Below are positions 42,486 to 51,613 of a DNA stretch of 64,000 nucleotides, in pieces (the stretch's first letter is position 1; the number at the start of each line of letters is the position of its first letter). The notes beneath the pieces were generated by a model, which was given only the letters and a program-made list of their open reading frames with translations, was not told the DNA's origin and ran no database searches. Location: positions 10,746 through 74,745 of the forward strand of contig NZ_CABVHK010000015.1 in the NCBI RefSeq assembly GCF_902497785.1. Reading direction: 5' to 3'. Source of the stretch: Pseudomonas fluorescens. Lineage in GTDB: Bacteria; Pseudomonadota; Gammaproteobacteria; Pseudomonadales; Pseudomonadaceae. The position numbers and the translations under genes are program-made.

Positions 42486-43190
42486 ATGGGCGCACAGTGG
42501 AAGGTTAAACACAAAGAAGCGGCGTCTAACGCCAAGGGCAAGATCTTCGGCAAGCTGGTGAAGGAAATCACCATCGCTGCGCGCAACGGTGCCGATGTCT
42601 CGACCAACGCCCACCTGCGTCTGGTGGTTGAGCAGGCGAAAAAGGCGTCCATGCCCCGCGAAACCCTGGAACGTGCGATCAAGAAAGGCTCCGGCCAGCT
42701 CGGCGAAACCGTGCAATACCATCGCGTGACGTATGAAGGGTTCGCACCGCACCAGGTGCCGCTGATCGTCGAATGCGTGACCGATAACATCAACCGGACT
42801 GTTGCGGAAATCCGTGTGGCGTTTCGCAAGGGCCAGTTGGGTGCTTCCGGTTCCGTCGCCTGGGACTTTGACCATGTGGGCATGATCGAGGCATCCCCGG
42901 ACAGCCCGGATGCCGACCCGGAAATGGCCGCTATCGAAGCTGGCGCGCAGGATTTCGAGGCGGGCGAAGAAGGCGCGACTTTGTTCATCACCGAAGCGAG
43001 CGACCTCGACTCGGTGCAGAAAGCCTTGCCGGAGCAGGGTTTCACCGTGTTGTCGGCAAAGCTCGGCTACAAACCGAAAAACCCGGTCAGCGGCCTGAGC
43101 GATGAGCAAATGGCCGAAGTCGAAGCGTTCCTTGAAGGCCTCGATAACCATGATGACGTGCAGGACATGTTTGTCGGGTTGGCTGGCTGA
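42486..43190 (+). CDS. YebC/PmpR-family protein (YeeN-like)
   Basis: A 234-residue member of the YebC/TACO1 family. The N terminus MGAQWKVKHKEAASNAKGKIFGKL is a variant of the family's start, and ECVTDNINRTVAEIR and the acidic C-terminal region are typical. Members have been described as transcriptional regulators and, more recently, as factors that help ribosomes at proline stretches. It stands alone, with a GAGTGAGTA ribosome site. Confidence 0.9.
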   Translation: MGAQWKVKHKEAASNAKGKIFGKLVKEITIAARNGADVSTNAHLRLVVEQAKKASMPRETLERAIKKGSGQLGETVQYHRVTYEGFAPHQVPLIVECVTDNINRTVAEIRVAFRKGQLGASGSVAWDFDHVGMIEASPDSPDADPEMAAIEAGAQDFEAGEEGATLFITEASDLDSVQKALPEQGFTVLSAKLGYKPKNPVSGLSDEQMAEVEAFLEGLDNHDDVQDMFVGLAG

Positions 43191-43213
43191 TTTGTTTTTG
43201 CAGTGATAGCGCC

Positions 43214-43294
43214 TTCGCGAGCAGGCTCGCTCCCACAGGAATGTGTGGTGGGCAGTGACGCCAATCCTGTGGGAGCGTGGCTTGCCCGCGAGGC
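43214..43294. repeat. BIME-like repeat, family A
   Basis: Inverted copies TCGCGAGCAGGCTCGCTCCCACAGG and CTGTGGGAGCGTGGCTTGCCCGCGA in the space between the convergent yebC-like and zapE genes. Confidence 0.85.
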
Positions 43295-43304
43295 GGTGGT
43301 TCAG

Positions 43305-44453
43305 TCAACAACGCTGGCGGCTGTCATCGACCTCCACCAACTGCCCCAACCGGCTGCGAGTGCGCGCCAGATCGATGGCATCTGCGCCCAGGCTTTCGCG
43401 CAGGGACCTGTGCCCCAGCAGTGTCAGGTGCTTGTCCTGATCGTACAAAACATCGACCAGATTGATGAAGCGCTGCTGCGCGGCAATTGAGCAGTCGGCG
43501 AGGTTGGGCAACTGGTCGATGATCCAGTGATCGAAACGCCGGCACAATTCCAGGTAATCCATGACGGCAGTGGGCTGGTCGCACAGATCGGCGAACGTGA
43601 AGCCGATGGTTCGTCCTTCGCAGTAGCGGGCTGCAAGATGCCGGGTGCCCACGGGCACGGCAAGGGCCGGCGCGTCGGGTTCTGGCAGGTTCAAGGCCTG
43701 ACGCTGTGACACCGTGGCAGGCCAGATGTAGTGACCCTGGGTAAACAGTTGGTGAGTATGGGCTCTGGCCTGGCTGCGGTAATCGTGCGGGCCGCCGACC
43801 TCCATGACTTGCATTCGCGCGTTGATCAGGTCGATCACCGGTTTGAAACGGGCGTGATAGAGCGGATTCGGCAGCAAACCTTCAGGTGGGTAATTCGACG
43901 TCACCAGCAGCAGGATGCCGCGGCGGAACAGAGCCTTGAACAGGCGCGAAATGAGCATTGCGTCGCCAATGTCGTGGACGTGAAACTCGTCGAAACACAG
44001 CACCCGGCAATCGCCCAGCAACTCATCCAGGGTGGTCGCCAGCGCATCGGGGTGTTCGCGATGACTGAACATGCCTTGATGCAGTCGGGCAAAGAACTCA
44101 TGAAAGTGCAGGCGCTGTTTCTCCCCGATCGGCAGTGCCTGGAAAAATCCGTCGAGCAACCAGCTCTTGCCCCGACCTACAGCGCCGTGCAGGTAAAGAC
44201 CGGGCAGTGGTTTGCCCGAGGTGCCGAGCAGCGCCGTCGCGTGTTGCGCCATGCAGTCGATCACACGTTGCTGGCTGTGGCTGAGGGTATACCCCTGGGA
44301 ATGCGCCTTGTGGCGGAAGTAGTCGTGCACCAGCCGTCCTGTGGCGCAATGACTGGCGGAAGCGCTCGACGCCTTGGCAAAGAGGCGACGCAGAGCAGCC
44401 CAGCGTGGTGCAAATCGCGAACGGTTGGGCGGTTGAATGGCCACTGATGTCAC
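43305..44453 (-). CDS. zapE: cell division protein ZapE (AFG1-like ATPase)
   Basis: A 382-residue AFG1/LACE1-type ATPase that in E. coli joins the constricting Z-ring. It has Walker A GAVGRGKS (about 110), Walker B CFDEFHVHD, and RCATGRL-like N-terminal sequence (ASHCATGRLVHDYF). It stands alone on the minus strand. Annotation as ZapE is standard for this family in gammaproteobacteria. Confidence 0.9.
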   Translation of the reverse strand: MTSVAIQPPNRSRFAPRWAALRRLFAKASSASASHCATGRLVHDYFRHKAHSQGYTLSHSQQRVIDCMAQHATALLGTSGKPLPGLYLHGAVGRGKSWLLDGFFQALPIGEKQRLHFHEFFARLHQGMFSHREHPDALATTLDELLGDCRVLCFDEFHVHDIGDAMLISRLFKALFRRGILLLVTSNYPPEGLLPNPLYHARFKPVIDLINARMQVMEVGGPHDYRSQARAHTHQLFTQGHYIWPATVSQRQALNLPEPDAPALAVPVGTRHLAARYCEGRTIGFTFADLCDQPTAVMDYLELCRRFDHWIIDQLPNLADCSIAAQQRFINLVDVLYDQDKHLTLLGHRSLRESLGADAIDLARTRSRLGQLVEVDDSRQRC

Positions 44454-44589
44454 CCCTAATCTTCAGGCAGGCTCCCCGAGCTGCGGCGGCGTAGTGTAAC
44501 CAACGGGGTAAATGTGCTTCCAGTTGTGTCGATACTGAGTGATTTTCGAGGTGGGGTTTTTGCCCTGCACAACGTTGAGTCGAAGAACC

Positions 44590-44679
44590 TGTGGGAGCGA
44601 GCTTGCTCGCGATGGCACTCGATCAGCCACATTATTTCGACTGACACTCCGCCATCGCGGGCAAGCCCGCTCCCACAGG
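44590..44679. repeat. BIME-like repeat, family A
   Basis: TGTGGGAGCGAGCTTGCTCGCGATGG and its inverse GCCATCGCGGGCAAGCCCGCTCCCACA flank 40 bases between zapE and the binding-protein gene. Nothing else is seen in this 264-base space. Confidence 0.9.
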
Positions 44680-44717
44680 GTTGTGCATTGCTTGCCTAAT
44701 GGTGCCGTGTCAGCGGC

Positions 44718-45779
44718 CTACCGCTCAATGCTCCGGTTCCACCGCGCATTCCATGCCGGGCGCTGTTCGTTGACCTGATCCCAATCGACCGCGATCGCCG
44801 TTTCCAGGTATTTCTTCATCGCCTCGACCTGACCGCGGGTCTTGTCGGTGGTCGGGGTGTTCGGGTTGGACGGAATCTGGTCTCCATCTTCAAGGGCGGC
44901 GGCTTGCGCTTCAGGTGTCAGCAGATACGCGGCGAGTTTCTGCGCCAGTTCCGGTTGGGTGTTGTTGGCGATGGCGCACTCGGCGAGGTTGAGCACCACC
45001 GCGCCTTCCTTCGGTTGGGCGTATTCGACCGGCATGCCCTTGAGTTTCAGGGCGGTGACCTGGGTCGGCGTCAGCGGGAACAGCGCCGCTTCGTCGGTCT
45101 GGAGCATTTCGGAAATCTTCGCCGAGCTGGGAATGTACTCCAGCACGTTGCGCCCGACGGTGTTTGGCCAGGCCTTGAAACCCGGCTCGACGTCGGTTTC
45201 GCTGCCGCCCTGAATCCGGTTGAACATCAGGAAACCGTGCAGGCCGAAAGTAGACGACGCCATCGACTGGAACACCAGTTTGTCCTTGAAACGCGGGTCG
45301 GCCATGTCCATCCACGAGGTCGGCGCGCTCCAGCCTTTTTCCTTGAACAGCCGCGTGTTGTACGCCAGCCCGGTGACGCCGAGGCTGACCGCCACCGCTT
45401 GATCCTTGATTCGGCCCTTGGCCGGAATCTGCGCCAGGGTCGGGCTGTCTTCGAGCTTGTCGCACAGGCCCATGGCGATGGCGCGGTACATGATGCCGTC
45501 GTCGAGGAACATCACGTGCATCTGCGGGTTGCCTTTGCTCGCCTGGACCTTGGCCAGAATATCGGCGGAAGTGCCGGGCACGATCACCACTTTGACGTTG
45601 TTGGCTTTTTCGAACACCGGCAGCACCTTGTCGGCGTACAGCCGCTCCATGGTCCCGCCGTTCATGCCCAGATAAAGCGTCGGCTCGGCCTGAGCCTGGG
45701 TGACCGGGAGCAGGGCACCCAAGCTCGAAAAACCAAGCCATGACAAACCGAGCAGTGCAGTGCGTTTGACGTTATTCAT
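44718..45779 (-). CDS. ABC transporter substrate-binding protein (spermidine/putrescine-type, PotD-like)
   Basis: A 353-residue periplasmic protein with a Sec signal peptide (AQA cleavage about residue 31) and the two-lobe fold of the PotD/FbpA-like cluster (LYLGMNGGTMERLYADKVLPVFEK). It is the last gene of a seven-gene minus-strand run with ATPase, two permeases and three dehydrogenase subunits. Its ligand is probably the substrate oxidised by that dehydrogenase: an opine, D-amino acid or secondary amine. Confidence 0.9.
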   Translation of the reverse strand: MNNVKRTALLGLSWLGFSSLGALLPVTQAQAEPTLYLGMNGGTMERLYADKVLPVFEKANNVKVVIVPGTSADILAKVQASKGNPQMHVMFLDDGIMYRAIAMGLCDKLEDSPTLAQIPAKGRIKDQAVAVSLGVTGLAYNTRLFKEKGWSAPTSWMDMADPRFKDKLVFQSMASSTFGLHGFLMFNRIQGGSETDVEPGFKAWPNTVGRNVLEYIPSSAKISEMLQTDEAALFPLTPTQVTALKLKGMPVEYAQPKEGAVVLNLAECAIANNTQPELAQKLAAYLLTPEAQAAALEDGDQIPSNPNTPTTDKTRGQVEAMKKYLETAIAVDWDQVNEQRPAWNARWNRSIER

Positions 45780-45797
45780 AAGCGCGACCTTCCTCTA

Positions 45798-46913
45798 TCA
45801 AGCAACGGAGATGGAGTGAAACCGGGTGATGGAAAACGCATCCAGCGACGTGGTTGAGGCGCCGCTGCAGATGATCTCGGTGAGCGCCTGGCCCACCGCA
45901 GGACCGAGCTGAAAACCTGCGCCGGCAAAGCCGAACGCGTGCAACAGACCGGGTTGAGTGCCACTGTGGCCGATCACCGGTTGGCGGTCGGGCAGGTAAC
46001 CTTCGGTGCCGCTCCAGGTACGAATCGCCTGGGCGCCTTGAAGAAACGGGTAGAGCTCGACGGCTTGTCGCAGGATCTCGATCACCGCGTGTTGACCGGG
46101 TCGGGCGCGCGCTTCGTCGAGGGCAAACCCCTGGCCGCCGCCGAGCACGCAATTGCCGCGCGCGACCTGGCGCGCATAGATCCCGCCGCCTTCGACGCCG
46201 GTGCTGGCATTCATTACCAGCGGCAGCGGCTCGGTGACCAGCATTGCCGGGTGCCCGGCGTGCATCGGCACGGCTTCGGCGAATTGCTCGGCGAGTTTTC
46301 CCGCCCATGCACCGGCGCAGTTCAACAGCCACGGCGCCTGCAATTCGAGTCCATTTTGCGTGCTGACGCGAAAGTGCCGGCCGTCGTGTTCTACCGCGCT
46401 GACCGCGCACTGTTCATGAATCTGCGCGCCCTGTTGCCGCGCCGCCCGGGCGAATGCCGGAGACACCAGACGCGGGTTGGCGTGACCATCGTCTGGACAA
46501 AACGAGGCGCCCACGGCGACGTCGCCGACCCACGGAAAACGCGCGCGCAATTCAGCGCGATCGAGCACCTGCAAATCGAGGCCGAAATCCTGACTGCTGG
46601 CGGCGTAATCCTGCAAGGCGCGCAGGTCGTCGAGGCTGCGCGCCAGTTTCAGGTGACCGCTGCGCTGGTACTCGCCGTCGATTCCGATCAACTGCGGCAA
46701 CTGCCCCCAGATTTCGTGGGCCCGTTGCGACAGCGGCAGTTGCGACAGCGGCCGACCCTGACGCCGCACGCCCCCGTAGTTCACGCCGCTGGAATGCGAA
46801 CCGCAAAAGTCGCGCTCCAGTAGCGCCACGCGGCGGCCGGCCTGACTGAGAAAAAGGGCGGCGGAGGCCCCGACAATCCCGCCGCCAATGATCACTGCGT
46901 CGACCTCGATCAT
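45798..46913 (-). CDS. FAD-dependent oxidase subunit (DAO family), second three-part dehydrogenase
   Basis: A 371-residue DAO-family flavoprotein (GGGIVGASAALFLSQAG; C-terminal FGFAGAGFQLGPAVG). It is the OoxB/HcnC-type catalytic subunit and has exactly the same length as the hydroxyproline oxidase at 27018-28133. Its start overlaps the preceding FAD subunit gene by 4 bases. Substrate unknown. Confidence 0.88.
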   Translation of the reverse strand: MIEVDAVIIGGGIVGASAALFLSQAGRRVALLERDFCGSHSSGVNYGGVRRQGRPLSQLPLSQRAHEIWGQLPQLIGIDGEYQRSGHLKLARSLDDLRALQDYAASSQDFGLDLQVLDRAELRARFPWVGDVAVGASFCPDDGHANPRLVSPAFARAARQQGAQIHEQCAVSAVEHDGRHFRVSTQNGLELQAPWLLNCAGAWAGKLAEQFAEAVPMHAGHPAMLVTEPLPLVMNASTGVEGGGIYARQVARGNCVLGGGQGFALDEARARPGQHAVIEILRQAVELYPFLQGAQAIRTWSGTEGYLPDRQPVIGHSGTQPGLLHAFGFAGAGFQLGPAVGQALTEIICSGASTTSLDAFSITRFHSISVA

Positions 46914-48265
46914 GGCTCGATCTCCAGACCAAACGGCAACGGTTTGATCGGTGCCTGTGCGCGCAACCGACCGATGTCAGACACGGCGCGCTGACTTTCG
47001 CAGGCAATGATTTCGGCAGCCGCCGCACCGCACATACGGCCCTGGCAGCGACCCATGCCGACCCGACAATGGGCCTTGACCCGATTGATCTCCCAATGGC
47101 CTTCGCGCACCACATTGCGGATGTCACCGGCGCGGACTTCTTCGCAGCGGCAGATCATCACGTCGTCAGGTGTAGTGGCCGCCCAGTTGTCGGGGAAGAT
47201 GAACGCGCGTTCCAGGCCTTGGCGAAAGGTGTTGATGCGCCCGAGCGCCTGTTCCAATTGCGCGCCACGTTGTGGCGGGATCAGGTAACCAATGTCTTCA
47301 AGCAACGCGAGGGCGGCCCGTTCGCCGGCCATTTCCGCCGCGTCCGCGCCCATGATGCCGGCGCCGTCACCGGCCAGGTACACCTCGGGAATGCTGCTGC
47401 GACCGGCGCTGTCGCGTTGCGGCAACCAGGCACGGTTGAGCGGGTTCCAGCTGAATGTGCAGCCGAGCAGGTCGGCAAGTTGGGTTTCACTGCGCAGGCC
47501 GTGGGCGAACGCTACGGCGTCGCAATCCAGCGGATGGTCGCCGCTGGAATTTGACCAGATGAGCGACCGAACGCGCTGTCCGCCATCGATGCTTTTCAAG
47601 GTTGCGCCCTGATGCACCGGGATGCCGTGAGCGGTCAGCCAGCTGCGGTAATAAATGCCTTTGGCCAGCGTGGCCGGTTGTGACAGCAGGCCGGGGAGGG
47701 CGCGGGCCTGGGCGCTGAACGGCGAACTGTCGAGCACCGCCACGACCTTCGCACCGGCCTTGGCGTATTGATAAGCCACCAGATACAGCAACGGTCCGCT
47801 GCCGGCGAACACCACGCGTTCGCCGATGGCACAGCCCTGAAATTTCAGCGCGATCTGCGCCGCGCCGAGGCTGTAGACGCCGGGCAGCGTCCAGCCGGGC
47901 ACCGGCAAAATCCGGTCGGTGGCACCCGTGGCGACAATCACCCGGGAGAACTCCAGCCGTGCGGCGTGACCTTCATGCAAGGTGTCGAGCGCGCCGTCTT
48001 CGGCGTTCCACACCAGTGTCTCTGGACGGTACTCGAGATGCTCGCGCAAAGCATCAATGGTTTGATGAAGTGCGTGGGCCTTGCGCGCCTCGAAGCCATA
48101 CAGCGCGACCGCCGAGCGTTTGAAATTCGCCGGCTGACGCCGATAAATCTGCCCGCCACCGCGTGCGGCTTCGTCCAGCAGCACCGGACGAACGCCATGC
48201 GCCACCAGCGTTTGCGCCGCACGAATCCCGGCAGGGCCGGCGCCGATGATGATCACCGAACTCAT
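46910..48265 (-). CDS. FAD/NAD(P)-binding subunit, second three-part dehydrogenase
   Basis: A 451-residue OoxA/HcnB-type subunit with N-terminal GAGPAGIRAAQTL, a second dinucleotide fold (VVFAGSGPLLYLVA) and a C-terminal BFD-like cluster region (CRCEEV...CRVGMGRCQGRMC). ATG at 48265 has GGTGGCGAG upstream. A family B repeat of about 80 bases separates it from the small ferredoxin gene although all are on one strand. Confidence 0.88.
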   Translation of the reverse strand: MSSVIIIGAGPAGIRAAQTLVAHGVRPVLLDEAARGGGQIYRRQPANFKRSAVALYGFEARKAHALHQTIDALREHLEYRPETLVWNAEDGALDTLHEGHAARLEFSRVIVATGATDRILPVPGWTLPGVYSLGAAQIALKFQGCAIGERVVFAGSGPLLYLVAYQYAKAGAKVVAVLDSSPFSAQARALPGLLSQPATLAKGIYYRSWLTAHGIPVHQGATLKSIDGGQRVRSLIWSNSSGDHPLDCDAVAFAHGLRSETQLADLLGCTFSWNPLNRAWLPQRDSAGRSSIPEVYLAGDGAGIMGADAAEMAGERAALALLEDIGYLIPPQRGAQLEQALGRINTFRQGLERAFIFPDNWAATTPDDVMICRCEEVRAGDIRNVVREGHWEINRVKAHCRVGMGRCQGRMCGAAAAEIIACESQRAVSDIGRLRAQAPIKPLPFGLEIEP

Positions 48266-48284
48266 CTCGCCACCCTGGTTTTCA

Positions 48285-48365
48285 AGATCAAAAGATCGCA
48301 GGCTTCGCCAGCTCCTACATAGGATCGCGAACGGCGTAGGAGCTGCCGAAGGCTGCGATCTTTTG
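48285..48365. repeat. BIME-like repeat, family B, inside an operon
   Basis: GATCAAAAGATCGCAGGCTTCGCCAGCTCCTAC and an inverted copy flank 20 bases between the ferredoxin and FAD subunit genes of one dehydrogenase. In the transcript it would form a stable hairpin. Confidence 0.9.
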
Positions 48366-48386
48366 GGAGCACCGGATAAATAATGG

Positions 48387-48677
48387 TCATACGCTGCGCC
48401 CCGGTTCACGGCTGATGTCCTGTCCGTCTTCGAGCAACGTCGAGCACGCTCGCACGCGTCGGCCGTCGCCCAGCCGAACCCAGCAGTCCTGACAAGCGCC
48501 CATCAGGCAAAACCCGGCGCGCGGTTCAGCGCTGAAATCGCTGCCGCGCAAGTGATCGCTACAGGTCAGCACCGCGGTCAGCAGGGTATCGCCGAGCAGG
48601 CCGCTGGCCGGTACGCCATCGAGGGTAAAGTTCACGGCCGGGCGGTCGCCCTCGGCCAGTCGTTTCAGCAAAGCCAT
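48387..48677 (-). CDS. (2Fe-2S) ferredoxin subunit, second three-part dehydrogenase
   Basis: A 96-residue protein with a plant-type [2Fe-2S] pattern: CLMGACQDCWV (about 57-67) and a later Cys in RACSTLLE. It is the HcnA/small-subunit type. The start is 7 bases after the second permease gene. Confidence 0.88.
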   Translation of the reverse strand: MALLKRLAEGDRPAVNFTLDGVPASGLLGDTLLTAVLTCSDHLRGSDFSAEPRAGFCLMGACQDCWVRLGDGRRVRACSTLLEDGQDISREPGRSV

Positions 48678-48684
48678 GGCGCCC

Positions 48685-49479
48685 TCATTGTTTACCCACC
48701 AGCACCCGATCCAGGCCGTATACCCGGTCCAGCAGAATCATCGTCAGCGCCGTCAGCCCGATCACCAGCGCAGACACCGCCGCCATCATCGGGTCGATGG
48801 ATTCAGTGGCGTACACGTACATCCGTACCGGCAAGGTTTGCGTGGCCGGCGAGGTGACGAAAATCGACAGCGTCACCTCGTCGAAACTGTTGATGAACGC
48901 CAGCAGCCAGCCACCGGCAACCCCCGGCAGAATCATTGGCAACGTGATCTGGCGGAACAGCGTGAAGCGCCCGGCGCCCAACGATTGCGCCGCGTGCTCG
49001 GCGCTGCGATCCAGGCCAATCGCCGACGCCAGCACCAGCCGCAACACATACGGCGTGATCACCAGCACGTGGGCGAAGATCAGCCAGGTGAAGCTGCCGT
49101 TGACCCCCATCAGCGCGAACAGGCGCAGCAATGCAACCCCCAGCACCAGGTGCGGAATGATGATCGGCGACAGAAACAGGCCGTTGAAAAAATCCCGGCC
49201 GGGAAACTCGAAGCGGGTGATCGCCAGCGCCGCCGGCACCGCAATCAATGTCGCCAGACTGGCCGCGGTGAACGCCAGGATCAGGCTGTTGTAAAACGCA
49301 TCGACAAAGTCTGCGCGCTCGAACACCGCGCGGAACCAGCGCAGGGAAAATTCGGTGGTCGGCAGACTCAGGGTGTTTTCCGGGGTGAAGGCGACGAGAC
49401 ACACCACCACCAGCGGCGCCAACATGAACACCACCACCAGGGTATGGAACAGCAGGGCGAAAGGACCGTTCTTGGACAT
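48685..49479 (-). CDS. ABC transporter permease (PotC-like)
   Basis: A 264-residue binding-protein-dependent permease with about six helices and the EAA loop EHAAQSLGAGRFTLFRQITLP. It pairs with the neighbouring PotB-like permease; six bases separate the two genes. Confidence 0.92.
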   Translation of the reverse strand: MSKNGPFALLFHTLVVVFMLAPLVVVCLVAFTPENTLSLPTTEFSLRWFRAVFERADFVDAFYNSLILAFTAASLATLIAVPAALAITRFEFPGRDFFNGLFLSPIIIPHLVLGVALLRLFALMGVNGSFTWLIFAHVLVITPYVLRLVLASAIGLDRSAEHAAQSLGAGRFTLFRQITLPMILPGVAGGWLLAFINSFDEVTLSIFVTSPATQTLPVRMYVYATESIDPMMAAVSALVIGLTALTMILLDRVYGLDRVLVGKQ

Positions 49480-49485
49480 GACGAG

Positions 49486-50355
49486 TTATCCCAATGACTT
49501 CTTGTAGCGGCCTTCGATCATCCGGTTCCAGGACAGCATGATCAGCAGGTTGAGCAACAGCAGCGCGACGGCGATGGCCGCGCCCATCGGCCAGTTGAGC
49601 TCCGACAGGTACTGGTCGTAGATCAGCGTCGCGACCATTTTGATCCGGCGTCCGCCGAGCAGGCCGGGGATGGCGAAGGAGCTGGCGGCGAGGCCGAATA
49701 CGATCAAAGTGCCGGACAACACGCCAGGCATGATTTGCGGCAACACCACTTTGCGCATCACCGTGAAGTGACTGGCGCCCAGCGACATCGCCGCTTGCTC
49801 GGCGGCCGGGTCGAGTTTTTGCAACGAGGTCCAGACCGGAATGATCATGAACGGCAGCATCACGTGGACCAGCGCAATCACCACCGCGAACGGCGTGTAG
49901 AGCAGTTTCACCGGCGAGCCGCCGAAGGCTTGCAAGGTCTGGTTGACCAGGCCGTCGGCACCGAGCAACAGGCTCCAGCCGAAGGCGCGCACCACCACCG
50001 AAATCAGCAACGGCGTGAGGATCAGAATCAGGAAAATCGAACGCCACGGCGCGCCCATGCGGCTGAGGATGTAGGCCTCGGGTACGCCGATCACCACGCA
50101 CAGCAGGGTGGTCAGGGCACTGATCCAGAAGGTGCGCAGGAAGATTTCGTAGAAGTACGGATCGCCCAGCAGGCTGCTGTAATGGTCGAGGGTGTAAGCG
50201 TCGCTGTTGATCCCCGAGCTGTAGTCGAAAACGTTGAATGACAACACCAGCGTCAGCAGCAACGGGATCACCAACAGGCAGACGTACAACGCCAGGGCCG
50301 GCGCCGACAGCCAATAACCCTGACGTCCCTGGCGCACGGCGGTGAGCGTACTCAT
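49486..50355 (-). CDS. ABC transporter permease (PotB-like)
   Basis: A 289-residue permease with about six helices and EAA loop EQAAMSLGASHFTVMRKVVLP. Its start overlaps the ATPase gene stop by 4 bases. It belongs to the polyamine/opine type importer of this operon. Confidence 0.92.
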   Translation of the reverse strand: MSTLTAVRQGRQGYWLSAPALALYVCLLVIPLLLTLVLSFNVFDYSSGINSDAYTLDHYSSLLGDPYFYEIFLRTFWISALTTLLCVVIGVPEAYILSRMGAPWRSIFLILILTPLLISVVVRAFGWSLLLGADGLVNQTLQAFGGSPVKLLYTPFAVVIALVHVMLPFMIIPVWTSLQKLDPAAEQAAMSLGASHFTVMRKVVLPQIMPGVLSGTLIVFGLAASSFAIPGLLGGRRIKMVATLIYDQYLSELNWPMGAAIAVALLLLNLLIMLSWNRMIEGRYKKSLG

Positions 50356-51371
50356 GCCGACACCTCGTCGACGCTCAGCACTCGCAGCAGCGCCGCGTCC
50401 CAGTCGAGGCCGACCGGCGTGCCTTCATTCATCGGTGCCGAGCCATCGTTGCGGCGCACTACGCTGAGTTCGCCGAGGGCCGTTGAAACGCTGTACAGCC
50501 ATTGGCTGCCGAGGAAGAAGCGGCTGACGATGTGGCCTTGCAGGCGACCGTGGCCGGCGTCTCGCAGGTCGATTTTTTCCGGGCGCAGGCTCAGGGTCAG
50601 CTCACCACCGCTGCTGACTTGCACAACGCCAGCGCTGTCACGCTGACCGGGCAGCAGATTGGCCTTGCCGACGAACCCGGAAATGAACTCGGTGCGCGGG
50701 TGTTCGTAAAGGGTGTACGGCGCGTCGATCTGGGTGATGCGCCCGGCCTGCATCACCACCACGCGGTCACTGATGGACAGCGCTTCGGACTGATCGTGGG
50801 TGACCATCAACGTGGTGATGCCGACTTCGCGCTGGATGCGGCGGATCTCGAACTGCATCTCTTCGCGCAGATTCGCGTCGAGGTTCGACAGCGGCTCGTC
50901 GAGCAACAGCACCGGCGGCTCGATCACCAGGGCGCGGGCCAGTGCCACACGCTGGCGCTGGCCGCCGGACAGTTCCCGTGGGTAACGCTCGGCGTGCTGA
51001 TCCAGGCGCACCAGTTTGAGCACCCGATCCACCCGTTGCTGCAACTCGCCATTGGGCACTTTGCGCATGCGCAGGCCGAAGGCGACGTTGTCCTTGACGG
51101 TCATGTGCGGGAACAGCGCGTAACTCTGGAACACCACCCCCAGGCCACGGCTGGCGGGTTTGGCGTGGGTGATGTCGCGACCGTCGAGCAGGATGCGCCC
51201 GCTAGTGACTTCGACGAAGCCGGCGATCATTTGCAGGGTGGTGGTTTTGCCGCAGCCGGAGGGGCCGAGCAGAGACACGAACTCGCCTTTCTCGACCGAG
51301 AGGTTGGTCGCAACGACAGCATCAATCGCGCCGTAACGTTTGCCGAGTCCTTCAAGTTGCACAAAAGCCAT
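50352..51371 (-). CDS. ABC transporter ATP-binding protein (PotA-like)
   Basis: A 339-residue ATPase with Walker A GPSGCGKTT, signature LSGGQRQRV, Walker B LLDEPLS and a C-terminal TOBE domain (about 270-335). It is the first gene of the seven-gene operon, divergent from the IclR gene with a 242-base spacer. Confidence 0.93.
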   Translation of the reverse strand: MAFVQLEGLGKRYGAIDAVVATNLSVEKGEFVSLLGPSGCGKTTTLQMIAGFVEVTSGRILLDGRDITHAKPASRGLGVVFQSYALFPHMTVKDNVAFGLRMRKVPNGELQQRVDRVLKLVRLDQHAERYPRELSGGQRQRVALARALVIEPPVLLLDEPLSNLDANLREEMQFEIRRIQREVGITTLMVTHDQSEALSISDRVVVMQAGRITQIDAPYTLYEHPRTEFISGFVGKANLLPGQRDSAGVVQVSSGGELTLSLRPEKIDLRDAGHGRLQGHIVSRFFLGSQWLYSVSTALGELSVVRRNDGSAPMNEGTPVGLDWDAALLRVLSVDEVSA

Positions 51372-51613
51372 AACTGCGCTCCACCTGAGATTGTTATACG
51401 CGGCCTGAGGTCGCGCTTTTTTGTATGGGCAGATACGAAAGGGTGTCGCGGGGTGCGTTGGCGCTCGACGTGGGTCGGCTGCCGCTGTTGTTCGAATCGC
51501 CCCTGTGGACGCAGATTAGGACGAAGACTAGGATGGGCTCAATGGTCTATTTCACTGAAGCGATGGTTATTTTTAGATTCATTCAATGAGTAAATTAATT
51601 GTCGAGAAATAAC

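Noticed and set aside
45798..48677. Hydrogen cyanide synthase hcnABC
   Set aside because: The order ferredoxin-FAD subunit-DAO subunit is the same, but the genes are embedded in an ABC importer operon with an IclR regulator and lack the tight hcn arrangement. A generic amine or opine dehydrogenase fits better, though a phylogeny would be needed to exclude it fully.
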